From Blastochloris tepida (GTDB lineage Bacteria; Pseudomonadota; Alphaproteobacteria; Rhizobiales; Xanthobacteraceae), in contig NZ_AP018907.1 of the NCBI RefSeq assembly GCF_003966715.1, forward strand, positions 3,398,001 to 3,462,000: a stretch of DNA of 64,000 nt. The letters run 5' to 3'. The notes beneath the pieces are model-generated. The model had not been told where the DNA came from. It was given only the letters and a program-made list of their open reading frames with translations, and did no database searches. Both the position numbers and the translations under genes were made by a program. This document shows positions 38,084 through 45,950 of the stretch, piece after piece (positions within the stretch are counted from its first letter, which is position 1; every line of letters starts with the position of its first letter).

Positions 38084-39217
38084 TCAGCGGCCCGGCGCGC
38101 CCGCCGCGGTCTGCGGCGCGGCATGCACCAGCCGCGGCACCGTGCGCTCGTCGATCGACACGCTCTTGACCAGCGCCTGCACCTCGTCGCCGACATCGAG
38201 GCCGAGGGCGGCGAGCGCCAGCCGCGTGGCATAGGCATGGACCCGCTCGCCGCCGGCGAGCGCCACCGTCACCAGCGCGAACGGGCCGCCATCGGTCTCC
38301 ACCCGCTCCACCGTGCCGAACAGCACGGTGCGCACGCTGACGCCGCCGGGCCGGCCGACCGCCAGCGTCACATTGGTCGAGCGCACGGCGATGCGCACCG
38401 GCCCTTCGGCCGGCTCGATGCGGCCTGGCACCACGATCTCGCCGGCCGGGTGCTCGACCAGCGTCACCGCGAACTCGGGATCGAAGCGCTTGACGCGGCC
38501 GGTGATCACCGACACCGCCTCGAAACGGTCGGCGGCGGTGGCATAGAGGGTCGGCGCCAGCACCTCGGCCGGCGGGCCGATCGCCGTCGCCTTGCCCCCT
38601 TCGAGCTTCACCACCCGCGCGGCGAGGCGCGCCACCTCCTCCACCGCGTGCGACACATAGACGATGGGAATGGCGAACTCGTCGCGCAGCCGCTCGATGA
38701 ACGGCAGCACCTCCAGCTTGCGCTCGGCATCGAGCGAGGCCAGCGGCTCGTCCATCAGCAGCAAACGCGGGCTCGCCAACAGCGCCCGGCCGATGGCGAC
38801 GCGCTGGCGCTCGCCGCCCGACAGCGTCATCGGCCGGCGGTCGAGCAGATGCGAAATGCCGAGCACCTCGACCACCGGATCGAACGCCACCACCCGGCCG
38901 GCGGCCGGGGTGAAGAAGCGGCCGTAGGTGAGATTGGCGCGCACCGACAGATGCGGGAACAGTTGGGCATCCTGGAACACCAGGCCGAGCCGGCGGCGGT
39001 GCGGCTTGAGATCGATGCCGCGGCCGGTGTCGAGCAGCACCGTGTCCTCGACCTCGATGCGGCCGCGCTGCGGCCGGGCAAGGCCGGCGAGCAGGCGGAT
39101 GACGGTGGATTTGCCCGAGCCGGAATGGCCGAACAGCGCGGTGATGCCGCCCTCGGCCGCGAAGGCGACGTCGAGCGCGAACGCGCCCTGCACGTGGTGG
39201 CAATCGAAGCGGATCAT
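38084..39217 (-). CDS. modC: Molybdate ABC transporter ATP-binding protein
   Basis: 377 residues. The ATPase part shows Walker A GHSGSGKST (about 30-38), the signature [16 protein letters not shown], Walker B RLLLMDEPLASLD and the switch histidine in VSHAVEEV. The C-terminal third (about 290-365) is a molybdate-binding Mop domain that lets the protein sense its substrate. It is the last gene of modA-modB-modC on the minus strand, 54 bp after modB. The product energises molybdate import for molybdoenzymes. Confidence 0.94.
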   Translation of the reverse strand: MIRFDCHHVQGAFALDVAFAAEGGITALFGHSGSGKSTVIRLLAGLARPQRGRIEVEDTVLLDTGRGIDLKPHRRRLGLVFQDAQLFPHLSVRANLTYGRFFTPAAGRVVAFDPVVEVLGISHLLDRRPMTLSGGERQRVAIGRALLASPRLLLMDEPLASLDAERKLEVLPFIERLRDEFAIPIVYVSHAVEEVARLAARVVKLEGGKATAIGPPAEVLAPTLYATAADRFEAVSVITGRVKRFDPEFAVTLVEHPAGEIVVPGRIEPAEGPVRIAVRSTNVTLAVGRPGGVSVRTVLFGTVERVETDGGPFALVTVALAGGERVHAYATRLALAALGLDVGDEVQALVKSVSIDERTVPRLVHAAPQTAAGAPGR

Positions 39218-39271
39218 CGTACGCCCCGCGCGCCGGGCCGCCGGCCCATTTCCAGACGACGGGTCATCGCG

Positions 39272-39970
39272 TCACTCGACCCGCACGCCGCGACGGTCGC
39301 TGCGGCGGGCCATGATCTCGGAGGCGACCAGCGCGGCGAGCGAGATGACCACGGCGACCAGCGACAGGCGAAGCGCCGCCATCTCGGCGCCGGGCACCTG
39401 GGTGTAGCCATAGATGGCGGCCGGAATGGTGCGCGTCTCGCCGGGAATGCTCGACACGAAGGTGATGGTGGCGCCGAACTCGCCCAGCGCCTTGGCGAAG
39501 CACAGCACCGCCCCGGCGATGACGCCGGGCAGCGCCAGGGGCAGCGTCACGGTGACGAACACCCACAGCGGCGGCGCGCCGAGCGTGGACGCGGCCTGCT
39601 CCAGCCTTGTATCGACCGCCTCGATGGTCAGGCGGATCGCCCGCACCATCAGCGGAAAGCCCATCACCGCGCAGGCCAGCGCAGCACCCGTCCAGCGGAA
39701 CGAGAACACGATGCCGAACGTGCTCTCCAGGAAGCTGCCGACCGGGGCGCGCCGGCCGAAGGTGAGCAGCAGCATGTAGCCGGTGACCACCGGCGGCAGC
39801 ACGAGGGGCAGGTGCACCAGCCCGTCGAGCACGGTCTTGCCGGGGAAGCGGCCGCGCGCCAGCAGCAGCGCCACCAGGATGCCGAACGGCAGGCTGGCGA
39901 GCGTCGCCACGCCCGCCACCTTGAGGCTGAGCTGGATCGCCACCCATTCGTCTGCGGTCAGTGTCCCCAT
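39272..39970 (-). CDS. modB: Molybdate ABC transporter permease
   Basis: 232 residues with five or six membrane segments. The EAA-loop motif that docks with ModC is RLEQAASTLGAPPLWVFVTV (about 136-155), and the binding-protein-dependent transport domain runs through LPLVLPPVVTGYMLLLTFGR. It imports molybdate with ModC and ModA. Two R1-type repeat units lie between modA and modB, so ModB and ModC may be less expressed than ModA. Confidence 0.94.
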   Translation of the reverse strand: MGTLTADEWVAIQLSLKVAGVATLASLPFGILVALLLARGRFPGKTVLDGLVHLPLVLPPVVTGYMLLLTFGRRAPVGSFLESTFGIVFSFRWTGAALACAVMGFPLMVRAIRLTIEAVDTRLEQAASTLGAPPLWVFVTVTLPLALPGVIAGAVLCFAKALGEFGATITFVSSIPGETRTIPAAIYGYTQVPGAEMAALRLSLVAVVISLAALVASEIMARRSDRRGVRVE

Positions 39971-39990
39971 CGGCCGGGGGCGTCCTTCGT

Positions 39991-40027
39991 TATTCGGGTT
40001 CCGGCTTGATCAACCGGAACCCGAATT
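39991..40027. repeat. Perfect hairpin between modA and modB
   Basis: ATTCGGGTTCCGG and CCGGAACCCGAAT form a perfect 13-bp stem with loop CTTGATCAA. It is a short R1-like module (GGTTCCGG, GATCA, CCGGAACC) only 21 bp upstream of the modB start codon. It could reduce read-through from modA into modBC. Confidence 0.7.
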
Positions 40028-40070
40028 ATGTCCAGCGGCCGCCCTCAGGCCGGGGCAGCCACGGCAGGTG

Positions 40071-40197
40071 TCATACGGTTTCCGGCCGATCAGGCCTTCG
40101 AGCCGTATTCCGATCGCCGAAAATCTCGTTATCGAACAAAAGGTTTTCGGCGAGGCTGTTTCCGGTATCCCGAAGGGATCAACCGGAAACCGTGTCA
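40071..40197. repeat. R1 repeat after modA
   Basis: Starts TCATACGGTTTCCGGCCGAT and ends AACCGGAAACCGTGTCA. The inner hairpin is diverged (GCCGAAAATCTCG with AAAGGTTTTCGGC). The right end, read on the minus strand, starts TGACACGGTTTCCGG and supplies the modA stop codon. Confidence 0.85.
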
Positions 40198-41046
40198 CGT
40201 CTTCGGCACGATGGTGAAGCCCTCGCCGGTGAGGATCTTTTCGGCGGTGGGCGAGCGCAGGAAGGCGAGGAAGGCCGCGGCGTCCGGATTGGCCGAATTG
40301 GCGGTCAACGCGATCGGATAGAGCACCGGGTCGTGGCTGCCTTCCGGGAAGGTGCCAACCACCTTCACCTTCGGCTCGGCCTTGGCGTCGGTGGCATAGA
40401 CGATGCCGAACCTGGCCTCGCCGCGGGCGACCAGCGCCAGCGCCGCACGCACGCTCTCGGCCCCGGCGATCTTCGGCTCGATCGCCTCCCACACGCCGAG
40501 CGCGCTCAGCGCCTGCTTGGCGTAGTTGCCCACCGGCACGGCGGGGATGGCGCCGGTGGCGAGGCGCGAATCGCCGATCGCGTCGGCGAGCGGGAAGTCC
40601 TTGGCGATCTTGAGGTCGGTCGCGGCGTCGAGCGGGGCGATCAGCACCAGCGCATTGCCGAGCAGGGTCTCGCGGCTGCCCTCCTTGATCAGCTTCTTCT
40701 CAGCGGCCCAATCCATCCAGCGCAGGTCGGCCGAGGCGAAGACGTCGGCCGGCGCGCCCGATTCCATCTGGCGGGCCAGCGCCGAGGAGGCGGCGTAGGA
40801 GAACGACACCTTCTTGCCGGTCGCCTTCTCCCATTCGGCGCCGATGGCGTTGAAGGCGGTGGTCAGGCTCGCCGCGGCGAACACCAGCACCGGCTTCTGC
40901 TCCGTCGGCGCGGCCGGCTCGGCTGCTTTGGCCGGCTCCTTGCTCTTGGCGTCCTTGGCGAGCGACGGCAGCGAAGGCTGGAGCGCCAGCGCGAGAAGGC
41001 CGGCGAGGGCGACGGAGGCGATGCGGCGGGAGGGTGTCCAAGCCAT
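40195..41046 (-). CDS. modA: Molybdate ABC transporter substrate-binding protein
   Basis: 283 residues with an N-terminal signal peptide (RRIASVALAGLLALALQPSL), so it acts in the periplasm. A Lys/Glu/Pro/Ala-rich linker (DAKSKEPAKAAEPAAPTEQK) is followed by the ModA core, starting VLVFAAASLTTAFNAIGAEW. Oxyanion ligands are in SYAASSALARQMESGAPADV, which matches ModA proteins. First gene of modABC. The stop codon is the tip of an R1 repeat. A candidate Mo-box precedes it. Confidence 0.94.
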   Translation of the reverse strand: MAWTPSRRIASVALAGLLALALQPSLPSLAKDAKSKEPAKAAEPAAPTEQKPVLVFAAASLTTAFNAIGAEWEKATGKKVSFSYAASSALARQMESGAPADVFASADLRWMDWAAEKKLIKEGSRETLLGNALVLIAPLDAATDLKIAKDFPLADAIGDSRLATGAIPAVPVGNYAKQALSALGVWEAIEPKIAGAESVRAALALVARGEARFGIVYATDAKAEPKVKVVGTFPEGSHDPVLYPIALTANSANPDAAAFLAFLRSPTAEKILTGEGFTIVPKT

Positions 41047-41065
41047 GGGATATCCTTTCGTGATG

Positions 41066-41089
41066 CGCTATTTTCTAGCGAATATAGCG
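41066..41089 (-). promoter_or_regulatory. Candidate ModE/Mo-box operator upstream of modA
   Basis: CGCTAT, a 12-nt spacer and ATAGCG form an inverted repeat 20 bp upstream of the modA start codon. This spacing and the CGnTAT/ATAnCG arms resemble Mo-boxes bound by molybdate-loaded ModE-type repressors, so transcription should fall when molybdate is plentiful. No modE gene is in the window; this is inference from sequence pattern. Confidence 0.5.
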
Positions 41090-41251
41090 GGCGGCGCAAC
41101 ACGGCGGAAGCTCGGCTGAAAGGGGCGCGCCAGCCGCGCCCGCTCGGCCGTTTCCCTTCTGCCTTTTCTTCGTGCAAACCACCGGCCCAGCCTTGCCGCC
41201 GCCGCGGGCCGCGGGTACCTCTCGCCTCACCACCGCTTGGAGGTGCATCCG

Positions 41252-42556
41252 ATGGCGTCCGACTCCCGCAGTGCCGATCACCCCCGCAGTGCGCCCGACG
41301 CGCGCGTCACCCGGCGGCTGGCCTTCCTCATCACCGGCTACGAGCCGCTGCCGCCCGAGAAGCAGCACGCCCGCTTCGTGCGCGAGATCGGCCGGTTCGA
41401 AACCACCTGGGGCGTCAAGGCCAAGGTGTCGGAGGCCGAGGGGCTCGACCAGCCGGTGCCGCGCTGGACGGTCGAGACGGTGGCGCCGGGCTGGACGGTC
41501 GACACCGAGCTCCGGCTGTTCGACTGGCACGAGGTGGTGGCGGCCGATTTCAGCCGCACCGAGCCGCGCCGCATCCTCGACGGGGTGATGGCGCTGGCCG
41601 ATTTCGTGCTCACCGGCACGCTGTTCCGCTACGCCCGCTGCAATTTCCGCTACGCTCTGTTCTTCCTCTATCCGCTGGTGCTGCTGGGGCTGATCGCCGC
41701 CGCCGGCATCTATTCGGGCATCTGGTATGCGGGGAAGGCCCATACCGCGCCGCTGCTTGGCTTCCCGGCCGGCTTCACCGTGTCGTGGATCCTCTACCGG
41801 CTGGTGCGCAACCGGCTGTTCCTCGCCTATATCCTCGACGACTGGTCGTTCGCCCGCGACCTGGTGCGCGCTCGCCGGCCCGATCTCGACGCCAGGCTCG
41901 ACCAGTTCGCGGCCTCGATCATCGAGGCCCTCGCCACCACCAAGGCCGACGAGGTCGTGCTGATCGGCCACAGCCTGGGCGCGGCGCTGATGGTGGAGGT
42001 GCTGGCCCGCGTGCTGGAGCAGCGGACGGGTGCAACGCCGCAGCCGGCCGAAACGGCGCCGCAGAGCGAATCAACGCCGCCGCAGAGCGCGCCCGCGGCG
42101 GCGCAGCGGCCGTTGGCGTTGATGACCTGCGGCTCCTCCATCCTCAAGATCGGCCTGCACCCGGCGGCCCGCCGGTTGCGCGAGGATGCCGCGGTGGTCG
42201 CCAACAATCCCAAGGTGTTCTGGGTCGAATATCAGGCGCTGGTCGACATCATCAATTTCTACAAGTGCAATCCGGTGCGGGAGATGGGCGTGAAGGCCGA
42301 TCGACTGCCGGAAGTGCGCACGGTGCGTATCCGCAACATGCTGAAGGAGGAGACCTACCGCCGGTTCCGCGGCGACTTCTTCCGCATGCACCGCCAGTTC
42401 GTGATGGGCAACGAGCGGCGCTACCATTACGACTACTTCATGATCCTGTGCGGCCCGGTGCCGCTGGAGACGCGGGTTTTGTCGCCGGATGCGGCGATGG
42501 CCGCAGTTTGTGCGGAAGGGGCGGCTGCCGCCCCGGTGGCCGGGGCCGCGTCATGA
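41252..42556 (+). CDS. Membrane protein with lipase-like GHSLGA motif
   Basis: 434 residues from the ATG at 41252 with GGAGG nine bases upstream. Residues 22-110 contain ARVTRRLAFLITGYEPLPPE, a region starting a possible alpha/beta fold. Two membrane segments follow at about 135-158 and 168-186. After them comes VVLIGHSLGAALMVEVLARV (about 235-254), a nucleophile-elbow motif (GHSLGA, 239-244) as in lipases. A Pro/Ala/Gln-rich stretch (about 259-290) and a C-terminal domain complete it. It is unusual for the membrane helices to sit inside the hydrolase region. Function unknown. The stop codon overlaps the next start (ATGA). Confidence 0.65.
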   Translation: MASDSRSADHPRSAPDARVTRRLAFLITGYEPLPPEKQHARFVREIGRFETTWGVKAKVSEAEGLDQPVPRWTVETVAPGWTVDTELRLFDWHEVVAADFSRTEPRRILDGVMALADFVLTGTLFRYARCNFRYALFFLYPLVLLGLIAAAGIYSGIWYAGKAHTAPLLGFPAGFTVSWILYRLVRNRLFLAYILDDWSFARDLVRARRPDLDARLDQFAASIIEALATTKADEVVLIGHSLGAALMVEVLARVLEQRTGATPQPAETAPQSESTPPQSAPAAAQRPLALMTCGSSILKIGLHPAARRLREDAAVVANNPKVFWVEYQALVDIINFYKCNPVREMGVKADRLPEVRTVRIRNMLKEETYRRFRGDFFRMHRQFVMGNERRYHYDYFMILCGPVPLETRVLSPDAAMAAVCAEGAAAAPVAGAAS

Positions 42557-43140
42557 CGCCGGATCTCGCCAAGATCCTGTGGCTGGTCGGCGGCGTCGGC
42601 TGGTATGTGATCCGCTTTCCCTATGAGCGGCGCAACAAGCGCAAGAACAGGATCGTCAAATCCCAGTTCGACATCCGCGAAACGCTTCTACTCGCCTGCT
42701 CGTTGTCGGGGCTCGGCATCGTTCCGCTGATCTATGTCTTCACGGGATTTCCCGCCTTCGCCGATTATCCCTTCCGGTGGCCGCTGGCGGCGGCCGGCGC
42801 GCTGGTGATGGTGGCGGCGCTGGCGATGTTCCGGCTGAGCCATCGCGACCTCGGCCGCAACTGGTCGGTGAGCCTGGAGTTGCACGACTCCCACAGCCTC
42901 GTGACCGAGGGAAGTTATCGCTACGTTCGCCACCCGATGTACACGGCGTTCTGGCTGTTGGCGCTGGCGCAGGTGCTGTTGCTGCCGAATTGGATCGCAG
43001 GTCCGGCCGGTCTTGTCGGTTTCGGCATCCTGTTCTTCGGCCGGATCGAGCGCGAAGAGGCGATGATGCTGTCGATCTTCGGCGACCAATATCGCGAATA
43101 CATGAAGCGTACGGCGCGCATCTTTCCGGGGCTGTACTGA
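42553..43140 (+). CDS. Isoprenylcysteine carboxyl methyltransferase-family (ICMT/PEMT) membrane protein
   Basis: 195 residues. Several hydrophobic segments (about 48-65, 75-93, 130-145 and 148-163) and the C-terminal signature of the family: GSYRYVRHPMYTAFWLLALA, then IEREEAMMLSIFGDQYREYM and KRTARIFPGLY. The SAM-binding part lies in this C-terminal half. The bacterial members methylate lipids or unknown small targets, not prenylated proteins. It is translationally coupled to the upstream GHSLGA protein (ATGA), and a second GHSLGA protein follows 146 bp later, suggesting a shared lipid-related task. Confidence 0.85.
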   Translation: MTPDLAKILWLVGGVGWYVIRFPYERRNKRKNRIVKSQFDIRETLLLACSLSGLGIVPLIYVFTGFPAFADYPFRWPLAAAGALVMVAALAMFRLSHRDLGRNWSVSLELHDSHSLVTEGSYRYVRHPMYTAFWLLALAQVLLLPNWIAGPAGLVGFGILFFGRIEREEAMMLSIFGDQYREYMKRTARIFPGLY

Positions 43141-43286
43141 CGCGGCGGCAGCCGCGCGTGGCGCGGTGGCAACAGGTTGCCAGCGAACGCCCCCCGGCCC
43201 GCATCGGCGCTGGCGTTTCCTGCCGCCGGTGGAGTATGAGGGATTCGCCCAGTGCAACCTCCCGGCGGTTACGGATTCGTCAGAAC

Positions 43287-44012
43287 ATGCTCGGATTCCA
43301 GCGGTTTTTCTTCGCGGTCGGCGCCTTCGCCTGCTTCGCTCTCGCCACCGCCCAGGCCGCCCCGCCGGCGCAGACCACCGAGACCCGGGTCTATCTGCTG
43401 CGCGGGCTCGCCAACATCTTCTCGCTCGGGCTCGATGATCTCGCCGACAAGCTGTCGCGCCGCGGCATCCACACCGCGGTCGCCAACCACGCCGACGCCG
43501 ACGCGCTCGCCGATGAGATCATCGCCCGCCGCGCCGCCGGCTGGCGCGGGCCGGTGGTGCTGGTCGGTCATTCGCTGGGCGCCGATGCGGTCTATCCGAT
43601 GGCGGCGCGGCTGGCCGCGGCCAAGGTGCCGGTGTCGCTGGTCGTCAGCTTCGACCCGGTCGGCTACCAGACGGTTCCGCGCAACGTCGCCAAGGCGGTC
43701 AATTACTACCTGTCGGGCTGCTGCAATGCGGTTCGCGCCGGTGACGGCTTCAAGGGCTCGCTGACCAATTTCGACCTCGAGGGCAAGAGCGATCTCGGCC
43801 ATCTCAACATCGAGAAGTCGCCCCAGCTCCATGAGGAGGTGATCGCCCGGATCGTCGCGCTCAAGGCGCCGCCGCGCAAGCGGACGACGCCGAGCCAGCC
43901 GGCGCCCGACACCGCCAAGGACGCGACCAAGCCGGCGACCGAGGTGACCGGCGCCGCCCCGGCATCGACCACCGCCGGCGTGCCGGCCGCAACTCCCGCG
44001 ACGACGCACTGA
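43287..44012 (+). CDS. Secreted alpha/beta-hydrolase-like protein
   Basis: 241 residues. The signal peptide (RFFFAVGAFACFALATAQAA) is cleaved near residue 25. The mature part has VVLVGHSLGADAVYPMAARL (about 90-110), with GHSLGA as a lipase-like elbow; the other catalytic residues are not obvious. The last about 45 residues are a Pro/Ala/Thr-rich tail. It could hydrolyse lipids or act as a thioesterase-like protein; this is inference. It follows the ICMT-family gene in the same direction, 146 bp downstream. Confidence 0.7.
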   Translation: MLGFQRFFFAVGAFACFALATAQAAPPAQTTETRVYLLRGLANIFSLGLDDLADKLSRRGIHTAVANHADADALADEIIARRAAGWRGPVVLVGHSLGADAVYPMAARLAAAKVPVSLVVSFDPVGYQTVPRNVAKAVNYYLSGCCNAVRAGDGFKGSLTNFDLEGKSDLGHLNIEKSPQLHEEVIARIVALKAPPRKRTTPSQPAPDTAKDATKPATEVTGAAPASTTAGVPAATPATTH

Positions 44013-44069
44013 CCGTCCCGAAGGGCTGCGCACCCCAGACAGAACGGCCGGGCTCGGCGCCCTGCCAGG

Positions 44070-44098
44070 GCCGAATCAATCGGAAAGCCCGATTCGGC
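44070..44098 (+). terminator. Hairpin after the GHSLGA hydrolase gene
   Basis: GCCGAATC and GATTCGGC form an 8-bp stem around 13 nt, 58 bp downstream of the stop codon, without a T run. Confidence 0.4.
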
Positions 44099-44199
44099 GT
44101 CTCGGCTATTGCCGGGAGCCTCCAGATGGCGGGTTCACAATGAAGCAACCGAGCCGATTCGGATCGGACGGGCGCTTAGGTATACTGATCGCGTCCCGT

Positions 44200-44388
44200 T
44201 TACTTCGGCCAAGAAACTAAACGAAGGCCAATAGCAGGCCATCGCAGCATCACAAGCCCGCAACACTTACACCGAGCGTCGTCTTTTTCGTGAATTCGGC
44301 GCTCAGCGTACGAAGCGACGTACCCGACCCCGCAACCCGGGCAGGAAAATTTGTCGCCTTCTTTGGTCGGGAATTCGTTGAGGTCCAT
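44200..44388 (-). CDS. Orphan small zinc-ribbon protein
   Basis: 62 residues from the ATG at 44388, with AAGAAG upstream. Two CxxC pairs, in FSCPGCGVGYVA and ARCKCCGLVML, suggest one zinc ribbon. The sequence resembles small zinc-ribbon proteins found in many bacteria and phages, in which Cys pairs flank a short Tyr/Arg-rich loop. The surrounding about 300 bp (44150-44480) is AT-rich compared with its neighbours, which suggests recent gain. Function unknown. Confidence 0.6.
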   Translation of the reverse strand: MDLNEFPTKEGDKFSCPGCGVGYVASYAERRIHEKDDARCKCCGLVMLRWPAIGLRLVSWPK

Positions 44389-44495
44389 GCTTCTTATGTA
44401 GCAAGGTACCTATATAAATTCTACGGCTGTTCCCAAGCTAGGTTTGAACTGGCCTGCTATTATTTGTTTTTGGGCTTTCTTGGAGCAGAACGGCC

Positions 44496-45056
44496 TCAGC
44501 TCGGGGTCTTGCGCCGCAGCCGCACCACCACGTCGACCCGTGCCACCTCATAGCCGGCCGGCGGCTCAGGCGTCCGCTCCAGCGCCACCTGGCTGGGCGC
44601 AATGTCCACCAGCTCGTTTTCCTGCTCCAGGAAAAAGTGGTGGTGGTCGTGGACGTTGGTGTCGAAGAAGGCGCGCGAGCCGTCGATCGCCAGTTCCCGC
44701 AGCAGGCCGGCTTCGGTAAACTGATGCAACGTGTTGTAGACGGTGGCCAGCGAAACCGGGAAGCGCGCATGCTGCGCCTCCTCGTGCAGAATCTCGGCCG
44801 AGATGTGCCGGTCACCCTTGGAGAACAGCAGCCAGCCCAGCGCCAGCCGCTGGCGGGTCGGCCGCAGGCCGGCATCCTTGAGCATCTGCCGCACGTCGTG
44901 GAACGGACAGCCGGTCCGCGCCTGATGGAGCATCGGATCCCGCAGGCGCGCCACCGGCAGGATTTCGCTGTCGCGCGATTGAGTCCGGTCGCGCGGCGCA
45001 ACCTCGGTCTGGCGATTGAAGCGAGGGAGCTCGTTCATCGTCGGTTGGCTGTCCAT
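44496..45056 (-). CDS. irr: Fur-family iron response regulator Irr
   Basis: 186 residues from the ATG at 45056; ATGs at 45077 and 45038 are alternatives. It has the Fur DNA-binding domain (LRPTRQRLALGWLLFSKGDR, then PVSLATVYNTLHQFTEAGLL) and the metal region with HDHHHFFLEQENELVDI. The N-terminal heme regulatory motif GCPFHD (Cys50-Pro51) is the hallmark of Irr, where heme triggers degradation. Irr represses or activates iron and heme genes under iron limitation in Rhizobiales. It lies divergently next to fabABI, an arrangement common in Rhizobiales. Confidence 0.93.
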   Translation of the reverse strand: MDSQPTMNELPRFNRQTEVAPRDRTQSRDSEILPVARLRDPMLHQARTGCPFHDVRQMLKDAGLRPTRQRLALGWLLFSKGDRHISAEILHEEAQHARFPVSLATVYNTLHQFTEAGLLRELAIDGSRAFFDTNVHDHHHFFLEQENELVDIAPSQVALERTPEPPAGYEVARVDVVVRLRRKTPS

Positions 45057-45312
45057 TGGTCTGCGGTCGCCCGGCATCAACTCATCACACTGTAATTGCA
45101 CGGCCCTCGGGCCTCACGACGGGTGACGATGCGTTGGGAGTCCGCTCGTTGCTGGAAAACATCATACGCAGCACGGCCGCGTCTTGCAACACGGTTGCAA
45201 CAAGCGCTTTTTGCATGCCGCCGCTTCACGGCTGCATAACCTCGGCTGCGGCCGTCACCGGCTTTGATGACACCTTTTTCGTATGTTAGGAGAGCGCATC
45301 TGGGAGTGAAGG
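45057..45312. promoter_or_regulatory. Divergent control region between irr and fabA
   Basis: This 256-bp gap should hold both promoters. Repeated TTGCAAC half-sites (45185-45205: CTTGCAACACGG, then TTGCAACAAG; GTTGCAAC is itself a palindrome) are the most distinct sequence. TTGATG near 45262 could serve as a -35 for fabA, but no good -10 follows. No Irr box was recognised. Confidence 0.3.
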
Positions 45313-45894
45313 ATGGCAGCGAATTCTGCAGTTAAGGCCGGGGGGAGCGATTTGCAGGCGTCTTCGATGGAGCGACGGTCGAGTTACGGCTACGAAGATC
45401 TGATCGCCTGCGGGCGAGGCGAGATGTTCGGTCCCGGCAATGCGCAATTGCCGCTGCCGCCGATGCTGATGTTCGACCGTATCGTCGAGATTTCGGAGGA
45501 GGGCGGCGAGCATGGCAAGGGTCTGGTCCGCGCCGAGCTCGACGTGAAGCCGGATCTGTGGTTTTTCGCCTGTCACTTCAAGGGCGACCCGGTGATGCCG
45601 GGCTGCCTCGGGCTTGACGCCCTGTGGCAGATGGTCGGCTTCTTTCTCGGCTGGCTGGGCTCGCCGGGCCAGGGCCGGGCGCTCGGCCTGGGCGAGCTGA
45701 AATTCAGCGGTCAGGTGCTGCCGAGCGTCAAGAAGGTGGTCTACGGCGTCGACTTCAAGCGAGTCATGCGCTCGAAGCTGGTGCTCGGCATCGCCGACGG
45801 CTGGCTGGCCGCCGACGGCAACATCATCTATCGCGCTTCGGATCTGAAGGTCGGACTGTTCCGTGCCGGCGAACCGGCCCCCCAGGGAGCCTGA
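45313..45894 (+). CDS. fabA: 3-hydroxyacyl-[acyl-carrier-protein] dehydratase/isomerase FabA
   Basis: 193 residues from the ATG at 45313, with GGGAG upstream. An in-frame Met19 would give the usual 175 residues. FabA dehydrates 3-hydroxydecanoyl-ACP and isomerises trans-2 to cis-3-decenoyl-ACP, the branch point for unsaturated fatty acids. The hotdog-fold active site is [20 protein letters not shown], with His88 and Asp102. The family start region reads [20 protein letters not shown]. First of the fabA-fabB-fabI operon. Confidence 0.96.
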   Translation: MAANSAVKAGGSDLQASSMERRSSYGYEDLIACGRGEMFGPGNAQLPLPPMLMFDRIVEISEEGGEHGKGLVRAELDVKPDLWFFACHFKGDPVMPGCLGLDALWQMVGFFLGWLGSPGQGRALGLGELKFSGQVLPSVKKVVYGVDFKRVMRSKLVLGIADGWLAADGNIIYRASDLKVGLFRAGEPAPQGA

Positions 45895-45950
45895 GGTCCG
45901 ACTGCCCTGTGCGGCGCCCGCGCCGCCAATGAGCGCTCAAGAGGCTCACC

